From an uncultured Pelagibacteraceae bacterium (GTDB lineage: Bacteria > Pseudomonadota > Alphaproteobacteria > Pelagibacterales > Pelagibacteraceae), in NCBI GenBank assembly GCA_902587145.1, contig CACIKD010000001.1, forward strand, positions 1-64,000: 64,000 nt of DNA, read 5' to 3'. Of this stretch, positions 9,545-19,511 are shown piece after piece; the stretch's first letter is position 1; every line of letters begins with the position of its first letter. The notes below the pieces were generated by a model that was not told the origin of the DNA, searched no databases, and saw nothing but the letters and a program-made list of their open reading frames with translations. The position numbers and the translations under genes were made by a program.

Positions 9545-11263
9545 ATGTCAAAAATAAACAAAAAAAAATTACCCAGTCGACATACGTCGTTAGGCCCTGA
9601 TAGAGCTCCTCATCGTTCATTCTATTATGCAATGGGAGAAACGGAGCAAGATGTTGCTAAGCCATTTGTTGGAGTAGTATCAACTTGGAATGAAGCTGCT
9701 CCATGCAATACAGCGTTAATGAGACAAGCTCAGTCAGTAAAAAAAGGCGTAAAACAATTTGGGGGAACACCAAGAGAATTTTGTACAATTACGGTTACAG
9801 ATGGCATAGCAATGGGTCATGAGGGAATGAAATCATCATTAATTTCTAGAGAAATCATTGCTGATTCAGCAGAACTTACAGTAAGAGGTCATTGTTATGA
9901 TGCTTTAGTTGGTATTGCCGGATGTGATAAATCGTTACCAGGTTTGATGATGTCAATGCTAAGACTAAACGTGCCTAGTGTTTTTATCTATGGTGGTTCA
10001 ATCCTCCCAGGCAAATATAAAGGCAAAGATGTAACAGTGGTTGATGTTTTTGAAGCTGTTGGTAAACATTCCTCAGGCAAAATGTCTTTAGATGAACTAA
10101 GGGAACTCGAACTAGTTGCATGTCCAAGTGCAGGTGCATGCGGTGGTCAATTCACTGCAAACACAATGGCATGTGTTTCAGAAGCAATTGGTCTTGCTTT
10201 ACCTTATTCGGCAGGCACTCCAGCGCCATATGAAGAGAGAGACAAGTATGCTTTCGAAAGCGGTCAAACAGTCATGAATTTATTAGAAAAAAATATTAAA
10301 CCAAGAGATATAGTTACAAAAAAATCTTTAGAAAATGCTGCCACTATTGTTGCTGCAACTGGTGGTTCAACCAATGCTGCTCTCCATTTACCAGCTTTAG
10401 CAAATGAAATTGGTGTAAAGTTTGATTTAATGGATGTAGCAAAAATTTTTAAAAAAACACCATATCTCGCAGATTTAAAACCTGGTGGAAAATATGTGGC
10501 TAAAGATATGTGGGAAGCTGGCGGCGTACCAATGTTGTTAAAAACTTTATTTGATGGTGGATTTATACATGGAGACTGTATGACAGTTACGGGAAAAACG
10601 GTGAAAGAAAATCTCAAAGACGTAAAATTTAATGTTAATCAAAAAGTGTTAAGAGAATTTGATAATCCTTTATCTCCAGATGGAGGTGTGGTTGGTTTAA
10701 AAGGAAATTTGGCACCAGATGGCGCGATAGTCAAAATAGCTGGTCTTAAAAAATTACAATTTACAGGTAAAGCTAGATGTTTTGATAATGAGGAAGACGC
10801 AATGAAAGCAGTGCAATCAAAAAAATATAATGATGGCGATGTGATTATAATTAGATATGAAGGACCTCGAGGCGGCCCTGGTATGAGAGAAATGCTTTCA
10901 ACAACTGGAGCAATATACGGTCAAGGCAAAGGTGAAAAAGTTGCATTAATTACAGACGGGAGATTTTCAGGTGCCACAAGGGGATTTTGTGTAGGCCATG
11001 TAGGTCCTGAAGCAGCATTAGGAGGTCCAATAGCATTACTTAAAAATGGCGATGTAATTGATATCGATGCAAAAAAAGGAAAAATTAATGTTAGATTAAC
11101 TAAAGCACAGTTATCAGTAAGAAAGAAAAAATGGAAAGCAAAAAAATCCTCATTTGGATCAGGTACTTTATGGAAGTATGCGCAAACAGTTGGGCCTGCT
11201 TATTTAGGTGCACCTACACACCCAGGCAAGAAAAAAGAAGTTAAAGAATATTCAAAAATTTAA
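9545..11263 (+). CDS. ilvD: Dihydroxy-acid dehydratase
   Basis: Iron-sulfur enzyme of branched-chain amino acid synthesis. It dehydrates 2,3-dihydroxy-isovalerate and the isoleucine analogue to 2-oxo acids. The 572-residue length is typical. Cluster-ligand regions are visible: PCN near residue 58, AGCDKSLPG near 125 and [11 protein letters not shown] near 198. The C-terminal [16 protein letters not shown] near 475 is a hallmark. Base composition is slightly less AT-rich than neighbours, as expected for a highly conserved enzyme. Its stop overlaps the next ATG (TAATG). Confidence 0.97.
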   Translation: MSKINKKKLPSRHTSLGPDRAPHRSFYYAMGETEQDVAKPFVGVVSTWNEAAPCNTALMRQAQSVKKGVKQFGGTPREFCTITVTDGIAMGHEGMKSSLISREIIADSAELTVRGHCYDALVGIAGCDKSLPGLMMSMLRLNVPSVFIYGGSILPGKYKGKDVTVVDVFEAVGKHSSGKMSLDELRELELVACPSAGACGGQFTANTMACVSEAIGLALPYSAGTPAPYEERDKYAFESGQTVMNLLEKNIKPRDIVTKKSLENAATIVAATGGSTNAALHLPALANEIGVKFDLMDVAKIFKKTPYLADLKPGGKYVAKDMWEAGGVPMLLKTLFDGGFIHGDCMTVTGKTVKENLKDVKFNVNQKVLREFDNPLSPDGGVVGLKGNLAPDGAIVKIAGLKKLQFTGKARCFDNEEDAMKAVQSKKYNDGDVIIIRYEGPRGGPGMREMLSTTGAIYGQGKGEKVALITDGRFSGATRGFCVGHVGPEAALGGPIALLKNGDVIDIDAKKGKINVRLTKAQLSVRKKKWKAKKSSFGSGTLWKYAQTVGPAYLGAPTHPGKKKEVKEYSKI

Positions 11264-12468
11264 TGAAGATTAGACCAGTTATTTTATGTGGTGGAGCAGG
11301 GACCAGACTATGGCCTGATGAAATTAGAAATCAAGCTAAACAGTTTATTGACTTCGGAGGATGGACACTATTAGGAAAAACGTTGGACAGAATTAAGTCA
11401 CCAATATTTGATGCTCCAATAATAAGTACAAATTCAAAATATCTAAAAGAAGTGAAAAAACACCTAAAAAAGAAAAATTTTAAAAAATACAGTATTATTT
11501 TAGAACCAATTAAAAAAAATACAGCTCCAGCTATTCTCTCAGCCTCTCTAATAGAGAACATTCCAAATAAACAACCGATAATTTTTTTATCGGCAGATCA
11601 TTTAATAGAAAATTCAAATGAATTTAACAAAAAAATTAAGCAAAATATAAAGAATTTAAACGAAAATAATATTTTTATTTTTGGCATTAAACCTAATTCA
11701 CCATCAGATCAATATGGATATTTTGTAACCTCAAAATTAAAAGGAGAGAAAAATAAAGTAAATAGATTTATAGAAAAACCAAATATAAAAAAAGCTAAGC
11801 AACTTATTAATCAAGGTGGATATTGGAATTCAGGTATGTTTTTAATTAGAAAAGATTCAGTCATAAATAATTTTAAAAAATACCAAAAAAAAATGTTTTT
11901 AAATACGTCTCAAGCTGTTCAAAAAGCAAAAATTAAAAAAAATACTTATTATTTAAGTAAAAAAAAATTTAATAAAAATTCATCAAAATCTTTTGATTTC
12001 GCTATTTTAGAACAAACAAAAGATATCAGAGCAATTAAACTTGATATAGTTTGGTCAGATATGGGTAGTTGGAAAGAAATTCTTTTAATGTTTAATAAGA
12101 ATAAAAAAAAATACTATAAAAGAAATAATACTTTTTTTAGACCTTGGGGTGGTTATACTAACTTATATAAAGGAAACAATTTTTTAATAAAAGAATTATT
12201 TATTAAACCAAAAGGAATTTTAAGTTTACAAAAACATTTTCATAGATCAGAACATTGGGTTATAACAAAAGGAAATCCAAAGATTGAATTAAATAAAAAA
12301 TTTTATTTTAAAAAAAAGAATGATACAATTTTTATTCCCAAGGGAGCAGTTCATAGAATTCAAAATTCAGATAAAAAATTAGCAAAGGTTATGGAAGCTC
12401 AATTAGGCTCAATTCTTAAAGAGAGTGATATAGTTAGATTTGAGGATATTTACGGTAGAGTTAGTTAA
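11263..12468 (+). CDS. Mannose-1-phosphate guanylyltransferase / mannose-6-phosphate isomerase, short type
   Basis: Bifunctional type II enzyme family (ManC/CpsB) supplying GDP-mannose for surface glycans. The N-terminal nucleotidyltransferase has CGGAGTRLWP (about 9-18), AKQF, and FIEKPN near 168. The C-terminal cupin has FRPWGGYTNL near 292, HFHRSEHWVI near 326 and IPKGAVHRIQN near 357, as in the isomerase half. At 401 residues it is shorter than the ~470-residue classical form, mostly by trimming between the domains. It is co-directional with ilvD, an odd pairing. Which of the two activities dominates cannot be read from sequence. Confidence 0.87.
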   Translation: MKIRPVILCGGAGTRLWPDEIRNQAKQFIDFGGWTLLGKTLDRIKSPIFDAPIISTNSKYLKEVKKHLKKKNFKKYSIILEPIKKNTAPAILSASLIENIPNKQPIIFLSADHLIENSNEFNKKIKQNIKNLNENNIFIFGIKPNSPSDQYGYFVTSKLKGEKNKVNRFIEKPNIKKAKQLINQGGYWNSGMFLIRKDSVINNFKKYQKKMFLNTSQAVQKAKIKKNTYYLSKKKFNKNSSKSFDFAILEQTKDIRAIKLDIVWSDMGSWKEILLMFNKNKKKYYKRNNTFFRPWGGYTNLYKGNNFLIKELFIKPKGILSLQKHFHRSEHWVITKGNPKIELNKKFYFKKKNDTIFIPKGAVHRIQNSDKKLAKVMEAQLGSILKESDIVRFEDIYGRVS

Positions 12469-13237
12469 TTATAAGTTCTATTGGTGTATGATCAGACGGT
12501 TTTAATTTTGACCTAGGTTTTTTATTTATATTAATTGATGAAATATTTTCTATCAAATTATTAGATAACAAAAAATGATCAATTCTCATTCCATAATTTT
12601 TTTGCCAAGATCCAGCGAAATAATCCCAAAACGTATATTCTTGTTTTTTCTTATTTTTAATTCGATAAACATCAACAAAACCAATATTTAATAATTCCCT
12701 AAATTTTTTTCTAATTTCTAATTTTCCTAAAGCGTCGTTCTCGTATCTTTTAAAATCATATACATCTATTTCTTCGGGAATAATATTGAAGTCACCAGCA
12801 ATAATAATATTTGAACCCGACGAAATCTTTTTCTTAACTTGTGCTATGAATTTTTTTAACCAATTTTTTTTATATTCATACTTTTCTGTATCAATAGGAT
12901 TTCCATTAGGTACATAGATGTTTATAATTTCTATCTTTTTTTTCTCTAATTGGATTTCACCATTTATAACCCTAGCTTGTTTTTTTTCGTCTTTTATAAA
13001 ATCTTTTGAAATACTTTTTATAGGTAATTTTGAAATTATTGCTACGCCGTTATAGCTTTTTTGACCAAAAATATAAGAGTTATAACCAATATTTTCAAAA
13101 TTCTCATAAGGAAAATTTTCATCTTGAGTTTTAATTTCCTGAAGAAGAAGTATGTCTGGTTTGTCGTCTTTTATATAACTTGTAATATTGTCTATTCTTG
13201 CTCTTACAGAATTTACATTCCACGAGATAATTTTCAT
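12461..13237 (-). CDS. xthA: Exodeoxyribonuclease III
   Basis: AP endonuclease/3'-5' exonuclease of base-excision repair, EEP fold, 258 residues. Motifs: SWNVNSVRAR (5-14), LLQEIKT with the metal-binding Glu34, AGDFNIIPE near residue 150, and the terminal SDHTPI with the catalytic histidine. The start at 13237 (MKIISWN) is chosen because family members begin right before this motif; a longer in-frame start at 13261 would run into erpA. The ATG overlaps the erpA stop by one base (TAATG), giving an erpA-xthA pair. Confidence 0.95.
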   Translation of the reverse strand: MKIISWNVNSVRARIDNITSYIKDDKPDILLLQEIKTQDENFPYENFENIGYNSYIFGQKSYNGVAIISKLPIKSISKDFIKDEKKQARVINGEIQLEKKKIEIINIYVPNGNPIDTEKYEYKKNWLKKFIAQVKKKISSGSNIIIAGDFNIIPEEIDVYDFKRYENDALGKLEIRKKFRELLNIGFVDVYRIKNKKKQEYTFWDYFAGSWQKNYGMRIDHFLLSNNLIENISSININKKPRSKLKPSDHTPIELIIN

Positions 13238-13554
13238 TAGACAGAAAATGACAAACCACAACCACAGGAAGCCGTAGCTTTAGGATTGTTTATCACAAAT
13301 GACTCACCAATCATTTCAACTTTAAAATCAATAGTTGAACCATTGATAATGTCCAATGAAGTCTTATCAATTAATGCATTTTCAAACTCTACATCATCAT
13401 CTTTTTTCGAGTCGTCAAAACTAAAACTATACTTAAATCCAGAGCACCCACCACCTTTAACAGAAATTCTAAAATACTTTTTAGACTTAGATTCACCAGT
13501 TATTTTTTGAATTTGATCTTTAGCTTTATCTGTAAATACAATTTTTTTTGTCAT
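13237..13554 (-). CDS. erpA: A-type iron-sulfur carrier ErpA/IscA
   Basis: HesB/IscA-family Fe-S carrier of 105 residues. All three ligand cysteines are present: Cys37 in GGCSGF, and Cys97 and Cys99 in SCGCGLSF. The spacing and the INNPKATASCGCG ending resemble ErpA most closely. It is co-transcribed with xthA, which itself does not need Fe-S clusters. Another Fe-S assembly gene, a NifU-like scaffold, lies at 45.3 kb. Confidence 0.92.
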   Translation of the reverse strand: MTKKIVFTDKAKDQIQKITGESKSKKYFRISVKGGGCSGFKYSFSFDDSKKDDDVEFENALIDKTSLDIINGSTIDFKVEMIGESFVINNPKATASCGCGLSFSV

Positions 13555-13585
13555 TATTATGTAGTATATATTTTAATATAGTTTT

Positions 13586-14716
13586 ATGCAAAGTAATACA
13601 ATCTCAAATTTATCTATCTCTATCAAATCTAAAGGAAGATTCTATTTTGAAAATAAGAGTAAATTGAGGTCACCATACCAACGAGATAGAGATAGAATAC
13701 TACACTCCACAGCTTTCAGAAGACTAAAACATAAAACCCAAGTATTTGTTAATACAACAGGAGATCATTACAGAACAAGAATTACACATTCTCTTGAAGT
13801 ATCTCAGATAGCCAGAACTCTCGCAAAGTATTTTAACCTAAACGAGGATTTAGCTGAAACATTAAGTTTAGCACATGATCTAGGCCACACACCTTTTGGC
13901 CATGCTGGTGAAGAAGCTTTAAATGAATGCATGAAAAGAAACGGTGGTTTTGACCATAATATACAAACTGTAAGAATAGTAACGCTTCTTGAAAACAGAT
14001 ATTATAATTTTAAAGGGTTAAATTTATCAATTGAAACTTTAGATGGACTTGTTAAGCACAATGGCCCCGTAAAAAACAAAATAAAATATAATAAGATTTT
14101 AGGAAAAAACTTTTTCAAACAAAAAATTAATTTTAATAACAGCCCTAGTTTAGAAGCACAGATAGCCTCTATTTCAGATGATATAGCTTACAATAGCCAT
14201 GATTTGGAGGACGGGTTAAAGGCAAATTTGTTCAAATTAAATGATATTAAAAGAATTCCGATTTTAAATGTTTTATTAAAAAAACACATTATTAAAATAA
14301 AAAAATATCCTTATGATATTGTTTTGAGACAAATAGTAAGAGAAATAATTGATGAAATGGTAAGAGATGTCATTTTTAATACACAAAAAAATATTAAAAA
14401 AAATAGAATAAAATCGGTAAAGGACATTTATAAATCAAAATACCCTCTAGTTTGTTTTTCAAATAAGATGAAAAAATTTGACACTAACATCAAAAAATTC
14501 TTAAAAAAAAATATGTACTATAATAAAAATGTTATCCACAAAACTAATTTAGGGAAAAAAATTGTAAAAAAATTGTTTTTTATAATTAAAAAAAACCCAA
14601 AAAAATATATCAAATTTGATAAATCAAACAATGCTGACATAGAAAGATCAATATGTGATTTTATAGCTGGAATGACTGATAGATATGCAATAAATCTATA
14701 TAATAAAATAAAATGA
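13586..14716 (+). CDS. dgt: dGTP triphosphohydrolase-like protein
   Basis: HD-superfamily dNTP triphosphohydrolase, 376 residues, of the short alphaproteobacterial type. The metal site is complete: RITHSLEV (about 71-78), AHDLGHTPFGHAG (about 96-108) and the later Asp in SISDDIAYNSHD (about 196). The N-terminal SKLRSPYQRDRDRILHSTAFRRL is the family hallmark. It hydrolyses dNTPs to nucleoside and triphosphate, balancing dNTP pools. It overlaps argS by 4 nt, a pairing common in alphaproteobacteria. Confidence 0.94.
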   Translation: MQSNTISNLSISIKSKGRFYFENKSKLRSPYQRDRDRILHSTAFRRLKHKTQVFVNTTGDHYRTRITHSLEVSQIARTLAKYFNLNEDLAETLSLAHDLGHTPFGHAGEEALNECMKRNGGFDHNIQTVRIVTLLENRYYNFKGLNLSIETLDGLVKHNGPVKNKIKYNKILGKNFFKQKINFNNSPSLEAQIASISDDIAYNSHDLEDGLKANLFKLNDIKRIPILNVLLKKHIIKIKKYPYDIVLRQIVREIIDEMVRDVIFNTQKNIKKNRIKSVKDIYKSKYPLVCFSNKMKKFDTNIKKFLKKNMYYNKNVIHKTNLGKKIVKKLFFIIKKNPKKYIKFDKSNNADIERSICDFIAGMTDRYAINLYNKIK

Positions 14717-16431
14717 ACATTTTTGAAAATTATCTTAAATCCATACTAGAAAATATTAATAATCATTACAAAGAATTAGGCATCAATAAGATAGAAAACT
14801 ACAAAGGGATTAATTTAGAAAAGCCTCCATCAAATTTTGACTGTGATATCTCAAGTAATGTGGTTTTAATTTTAGCCAAACAAAACAAATGTAACCCTAT
14901 TACATTGGGAAATAATATTAAAAAACTGTTAGAAAAAAACATAAAAGACTTTAAAGACATAAAAATTGCCGGCCCTGGTTTTTTAAATATTACCCTTAAG
15001 AATGATGCAATAACTATAATTATAAATAATATTTTAAAAAAAAATGAAAAATTTGGATCTCAGAAAGACAGCAAAAATTACAACATAGAATTTGTCTCAG
15101 CGAACCCTACAGGTCCTATGCACGTAGGTCATTGTAGAGGGGCAGTATTTGGTGACACATTATCAAATCTTTTGAAGTTTAATGGCAATAAAGTAACTAA
15201 AGAATATTATATTAATGATTATGGAGGTCAGATTACAAATTTTTTAAAATCTGTTTATTTAAGAGTAAGGGAAATTAAGTACAACGAAAAATTTCCAAAT
15301 GACAAATCATTATATCCCGGGGAATATATTATTGAGATTGCTGATAGTATACAGAAGAAAAGAAAATCTGAATTTAAAAACTTTGATGATGAATATGAAT
15401 TTTTGCACAAGGAAGCTTTGAATCTTTCGATGAAAATGATCAAATCTGATTTAAGCATGCTTGGTATATCTCATGACAATTTTGTTTCAGAAAAATCGGT
15501 AGTTGAGTCAAAAACACTGGATAAAGCAATTAATCTCCTAAAAAAAACAAATTACGTCGATGAAGGTTATTTAGATCCTCCAAAAGGTGAAGAAATAAAA
15601 AATTGGAAAAAGACTAAAAGACTTTTATTTAAGTCAACTTTATTTGGTGATGATTCTGATCGGGCTTTACAGAAAAATGATGGATCATGGACATACTTTG
15701 CTAATGATATAGCTTATCACTTTAATAAAGTTTCAAGAAATTACGATAAATTAATTAATATTTTGGGAGCAGATCACACGGGTTATATTAAAAGGATTGA
15801 AAGTGCTGTTAAAGCACTTTCTCAAAATAAAACAATATTAGAATGTAAAGTTTGTCAACTTGTAAAATTATTTAAAAATGGAGAGCCTTTTAAGATGTCC
15901 AAAAGAGCTGGAGATTTTATTTCAGTAAATGATTTATTATCAGAAGTAAATAAAGACTCAATAAGATTTATGATGCTGAATAGAAGTAACGACGTTGAAC
16001 TAGATTTTGATTTCGATAAAGTTTTAGAAAAAAGTAAAGACAATCCTGTATATTACGTTCAGTATTGCCATGCTAGAATCCAATCACTATTAAGATCAAC
16101 CAATAATACATCACTCAAGAAAAAGATTGTAAAAATAGATAAAGATTTTAATAAGTATGAAAGAGAAATTTTGAGAAAAATCTTTGAATGGCCAAAAATA
16201 GTTAAAATTTCATCAAATAAATGTGAGCCACATCGAATACCTTTTTATCTGTATGAGTTAGCTACTTTGTTTCATTCATATTGGAGTAAAGGCAATGAAG
16301 ATGAAAAATATAAATTTATAAAAAATGGAAAAATATCTAATAATAATATTTTAACTATCATAAGTCTTTTACTTATTGTTCTAAAAAATGGAATGGGTAT
16401 TTTAAATGTTTCTTTACCTGATAAAATGTAA
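14713..16431 (+). CDS. argS: Arginyl-tRNA synthetase
   Basis: Class I synthetase charging tRNA-Arg, 572 residues. The N-terminal Add1 domain is followed by the HIGH motif in NPTGPMHVGHCRGA (about 131-144), a KMSK motif (FKMSKRAGDF, about 393) and a C-terminal DALR anticodon-binding domain (VQYCHARIQSL near 445). It belongs to the dgt-argS-(anchor)-nagZ-scpAB block. Its stop overlaps the next ATG by one base. Confidence 0.97.
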   Translation: MNIFENYLKSILENINNHYKELGINKIENYKGINLEKPPSNFDCDISSNVVLILAKQNKCNPITLGNNIKKLLEKNIKDFKDIKIAGPGFLNITLKNDAITIIINNILKKNEKFGSQKDSKNYNIEFVSANPTGPMHVGHCRGAVFGDTLSNLLKFNGNKVTKEYYINDYGGQITNFLKSVYLRVREIKYNEKFPNDKSLYPGEYIIEIADSIQKKRKSEFKNFDDEYEFLHKEALNLSMKMIKSDLSMLGISHDNFVSEKSVVESKTLDKAINLLKKTNYVDEGYLDPPKGEEIKNWKKTKRLLFKSTLFGDDSDRALQKNDGSWTYFANDIAYHFNKVSRNYDKLINILGADHTGYIKRIESAVKALSQNKTILECKVCQLVKLFKNGEPFKMSKRAGDFISVNDLLSEVNKDSIRFMMLNRSNDVELDFDFDKVLEKSKDNPVYYVQYCHARIQSLLRSTNNTSLKKKIVKIDKDFNKYEREILRKIFEWPKIVKISSNKCEPHRIPFYLYELATLFHSYWSKGNEDEKYKFIKNGKISNNNILTIISLLLIVLKNGMGILNVSLPDKM

Positions 16432-16691
16432 TGATGAATAAAATAATAAGTTTTGTAGTTGTTATCATAGTACTTTCCTTTTTTGGTTTCTCATTTAATT
16501 ATTATATATCTGATAGAAATATAAACACTGTAAAAAATAATAGAGAAAATTTGGATTCTAAAATACTTGAAAGCACTTCTAATTTGCCACTTTTGCCAAA
16601 TGATACAAATAATGTCATCGAATTTAACTCTGGATTTGAAAATTCAAATAAACAAAATTTTAAAAGAAGTTTTTGGGAACTTTTTAAATAA
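16431..16691 (+). CDS. Short single-membrane-segment protein in the SPOR-protein slot
   Basis: 86-residue protein with one N-terminal membrane segment (about residues 5-26, SFVVVIIVLSFFGFSFNYYI) and a hydrophilic periplasmic tail without recognisable motifs. In many alphaproteobacteria the position between argS and nagZ holds a SPOR-domain protein with an N-terminal anchor. Here only an anchor of that shape remains, so it could be a shortened relative or an unrelated peptide; homology is not shown. Coupled by one base to argS and 2 nt from nagZ, so it is surely translated within the operon. Confidence 0.65.
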   Translation: MMNKIISFVVVIIVLSFFGFSFNYYISDRNINTVKNNRENLDSKILESTSNLPLLPNDTNNVIEFNSGFENSNKQNFKRSFWELFK

Positions 16692-16693
16692 AA

Positions 16694-17641
16694 ATGGTCA
16701 AGAAAGCTATAATAATAAGTTTAAGTGGTTACAAGCTAACAAAAATGGAATCAAATATTTTTAAAAAATATTTACCTTGGGGCGTGATACTTTTCAGACG
16801 AAATATAAGAGATTTTACCCAGTTAAAAAAGTTGATTTTATCAATTAAGAAAATTACTAGAGACAAAAATTATCCAATATTGATAGATGAGGAGGGTGGT
16901 AACGTTACAAGATTAGAAAAAATAATTAATAATAAAAATTTTTCGCAAAAGTATTTTGGTAAAATTTTTGATTTAAATCAAAGAATTGGATCAAATATTT
17001 ATAAATACTATGTAAATGAGATTTGTATTATCTTAAAATCTTTAGGAATAAATATTAATACAATTCCAGTGTTAGATAGACAATATAAATTTACACATAA
17101 ATTTTTAAAAAATAGAGTTTACTCTTCAAAAATAAAAACGATTAAAGCACTTTCAAATATTTGCATTGATACTTGTAAATTAAATAAGATATTAACTATT
17201 ATTAAACATATCCCAGGTCACGGTTTAGCAAAGTTAGACTCACATAAAAAATTACCTGTGATTAACAAAGATTTAAAATTTCTTATTAAAAATGATTTTA
17301 AATGCTTTAAAAAAACTAGATCATTTTTTGCGATGACCGCTCACATTTTATATAAAAAAATTGATAGCAAACATTGTGCTACACACTCACCGATAGTAAT
17401 AAAAAAAATTATAAGAAAAAAAATTGGCTTTAAAGGTATTATTATATCAGATGATATAAGCATGAAATCTCTTAAACATAATATTACTAAAAATGCCTTA
17501 AAAGCTTTAGATGCTGGTTGTAATTTAGCCTTGTATTGCAAAGGAAGATCTACAGAATCATTAAAATTACTAAAAAAAATTCCACCAATAGATGAATTTA
17601 CTATTAAAAAAACTTCAGAATTTTATAAATTTTTAAGATAA
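16694..17641 (+). CDS. nagZ: Beta-N-acetylhexosaminidase (GH3)
   Basis: GH3 glycosidase that removes N-acetylglucosamine from muropeptides in cell-wall recycling, 315 residues, cytoplasmic with no signal peptide. Motifs: ILIDEEGGNVTRL (about 56-68), KHIPGHG near 172 with the loop histidine that serves as acid/base in NagZ, and GIIISDDISMKSL near 247 with the nucleophile aspartate. Length and motifs fit NagZ rather than large GH3 beta-glucosidases. It is followed 8 nt later by scpA, the usual order in alphaproteobacteria. Confidence 0.93.
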   Translation: MVKKAIIISLSGYKLTKMESNIFKKYLPWGVILFRRNIRDFTQLKKLILSIKKITRDKNYPILIDEEGGNVTRLEKIINNKNFSQKYFGKIFDLNQRIGSNIYKYYVNEICIILKSLGININTIPVLDRQYKFTHKFLKNRVYSSKIKTIKALSNICIDTCKLNKILTIIKHIPGHGLAKLDSHKKLPVINKDLKFLIKNDFKCFKKTRSFFAMTAHILYKKIDSKHCATHSPIVIKKIIRKKIGFKGIIISDDISMKSLKHNITKNALKALDAGCNLALYCKGRSTESLKLLKKIPPIDEFTIKKTSEFYKFLR

Positions 17642-17649
17642 GATTTAGC

Positions 17650-18390
17650 ATGGAGTCGAAGATAAATAATTCATTTTCTATTGATATACCAAATTATAGA
17701 GGTCCCTTAGAGGCACTTTTAGAATTAGCTAAAAACCAAAAAGTAGATCTTGCTAATATATCAATTACTAAGCTGGCAGATCAATTTTTAGAATTTGTAA
17801 AGAAAAATAAAAATTTAAATTTAGAAACAGCATCTGAATTTTTATTAATGGCAACTTGGTTAGCTTACTTAAAATCGAAATTGCTTCTACCAGAAGATGA
17901 AGATGATGATTTTAAAGCTTTCGAAGTTGCTGAAAGTTTAAAACTTCAACTAAAAAAACTTGAACTAATAAGACTTCTTTCAGATCAATTACTTAAAAAA
18001 AAAAGAATAGGTAAAGATATATTTTTTAGAGGAATGCGTGGAGGAATTAAATCTATTTATACTCCAATTTATGATGTTAACTTATATGAGTTATTAAAGA
18101 CTTACGCTAATATTAATGCTCAAAAATCTTTTCAAAGAGTTAATATTCCTAAGTTACCAGTTTTAACTACTGAGCAAGGTATCAATAATATTAAAAATCA
18201 ATTAGACAATTTAAATGAATGGAAAAATATTGTAGACCTAATACCTGAAAGCTATAAAGAAAATACACAAAAAAAAAGAACTGGTTTGTCAGGTATATTT
18301 GCTGCTAGTTTAGAGCTTACTAAAGAAGGAATTATCAATATGATGCAAAAAAAAACTTTTGATGATATCTTGATTAAAAAAAATAAATGA
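17650..18390 (+). CDS. scpA: Segregation and condensation protein A
   Basis: Kleisin subunit of the SMC-ScpAB condensin, 246 residues. The N-terminus has the family signature YRGPLEALLELAKNQKVDLANI (residues 16-37 with minor gaps), then LATWLAYLKSKLLLP near 70. The C-terminal winged helix (GIFAASLELTKEGIINM) closes the SMC ring. It overlaps scpB by 4 nt, as is normal for this pair. Confidence 0.93.
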   Translation: MESKINNSFSIDIPNYRGPLEALLELAKNQKVDLANISITKLADQFLEFVKKNKNLNLETASEFLLMATWLAYLKSKLLLPEDEDDDFKAFEVAESLKLQLKKLELIRLLSDQLLKKKRIGKDIFFRGMRGGIKSIYTPIYDVNLYELLKTYANINAQKSFQRVNIPKLPVLTTEQGINNIKNQLDNLNEWKNIVDLIPESYKENTQKKRTGLSGIFAASLELTKEGIINMMQKKTFDDILIKKNK

Positions 18391-19070
18391 AAAAAAAAAG
18401 TAATAATATAATTAAATTTCCTAGCTCGATTTCCAAAATTGAAAGAAAAGTTGAGGCAATTTTATTTGCTGCTTCAGAACCTTTGGATTTAGAAACTATT
18501 GAAAAGAGATTACAAAATGTAAATAATATTAAAAAAATATTAGAAAAAATTCAAAACGACTATAAATCAAGAGGAATAAATCTTGTTTGTATCAGAAATA
18601 AATGGTCATTTAGAACAGCATCGGATCTATCAAATACAATGGCGTTACAAAAATCAACACAAAAAAAACTTTCAAAAGCTACAATAGAAACACTATCAAT
18701 AATTGTTTATCACCAACCTGTTACTAGATCTGAAATTGAACAAATACGTGGTGTAGCTTTTGGTTCAAACACAATTGAAATATTAATGGAGCTAGACTGG
18801 GTAAGACCTGCTGGTCGAAAAAATGTTCCTGGAAAACCAATCCAGTATGTTACAACTGAAAATTTTTTAAATCATTTTAACATTCAAAAATTATCTGATT
18901 TACCTACTATTGATGAATTAGGAACTGCTGGTTTAATAGATACTTCAGCAGTTAATTCTTCAATATTTGGTACTAGCAAGTTTTTTTCAGAGCAATCATC
19001 TAAATCTAAAGAGGATATATATTCAGATATTGAAAGCGTCATAGATGATAGTGAAAAATTGACTGAATAA
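18387..19070 (+). CDS. scpB: Segregation and condensation protein B
   Basis: Partner of ScpA in the SMC complex, 227 residues. It has two winged-helix domains: VEAILFAASEPL near residue 22, then ATIETLSIIVYHQPVTRSEIEQIRG near 95 (quoted with its key residues), and GRKNVPGKPIQYVTT near 150. The last ~45 residues are acidic and low complexity. It overlaps scpA by 4 nt and precedes tatA by 40 nt. Confidence 0.93.
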   Translation: MKKKSNNIIKFPSSISKIERKVEAILFAASEPLDLETIEKRLQNVNNIKKILEKIQNDYKSRGINLVCIRNKWSFRTASDLSNTMALQKSTQKKLSKATIETLSIIVYHQPVTRSEIEQIRGVAFGSNTIEILMELDWVRPAGRKNVPGKPIQYVTTENFLNHFNIQKLSDLPTIDELGTAGLIDTSAVNSSIFGTSKFFSEQSSKSKEDIYSDIESVIDDSEKLTE

Positions 19071-19110
19071 AGTTATTTATTTAGCTTAAATTATTGTATA
19101 TAAGATTATT

Positions 19111-19299
19111 ATGAGTATTGGTTTTTGGCAAATTGCTATCGTAGTTGTACTAGTAGTCCTTTTATTCGGACGAGGTAAAATCTCTGATTTAATGGGAGAT
19201 GTTGCAAAAGGTATTAAGAGTTTTAAAAAAGGTATTTCAGAAAATCCAGACTCGTCTAATAAAGACACAGAAGATAAAAACAATTCTAATAGTAATTAA
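19111..19299 (+). CDS. tatA: Twin-arginine translocase subunit TatA
   Basis: 62-residue pore-forming TatA. A short N-terminal membrane helix (about 4-20) is followed by the [20 protein letters not shown] amphipathic helix with the conserved FG hinge and GxxF-type pattern, then a charged tail. Followed 5 nt later by tatB and then tatC. A candidate substrate with an RRKFLG signal is encoded at 33.2-34.1 kb. Confidence 0.94.
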   Translation: MSIGFWQIAIVVVLVVLLFGRGKISDLMGDVAKGIKSFKKGISENPDSSNKDTEDKNNSNSN

Positions 19300-19304
19300 T
19301 TTTA

Positions 19305-19511
19305 ATGCCACAGATTGGTTGGTTTGAATTACTTGTAATAATAATAGTTGCAATTCTTGTAATTGGACCGAAAGATTTCCCGATTGTCTTAAAAAAAATA
19401 GGCTCATGGGTTGGGTCTATTAAAAGATACTTTTCTGATGTTCAAAAAAATGTCAACGAAATTACAAATTTAGAGGAAGATAATAACAAGAAAGATAAAT
19501 CTGATGAGTAA
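19305..19511 (+). CDS. tatB: Twin-arginine translocase subunit TatB
   Basis: 68-residue TatB, short for the family but with the right layout. The membrane helix starts after the conserved Glu8 (GWFELLVIIIVAILVIGPKD), the GPKDFP hinge contains the TatB-type proline, and an amphipathic helix and acidic tail follow. Many TatB proteins exceed 120 residues, so the C-terminal part is trimmed. It overlaps tatC by 8 nt. The GP motif and position between tatA and tatC separate it from a second TatA. Confidence 0.9.
   Translation: MPQIGWFELLVIIIVAILVIGPKDFPIVLKKIGSWVGSIKRYFSDVQKNVNEITNLEEDNNKKDKSDE

Noticed and set aside
16567..16764. 65-codon plus-strand frame overlapping the anchor protein and nagZ
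   Set aside because: It is out of frame with two well-placed genes and has no start context or domain.
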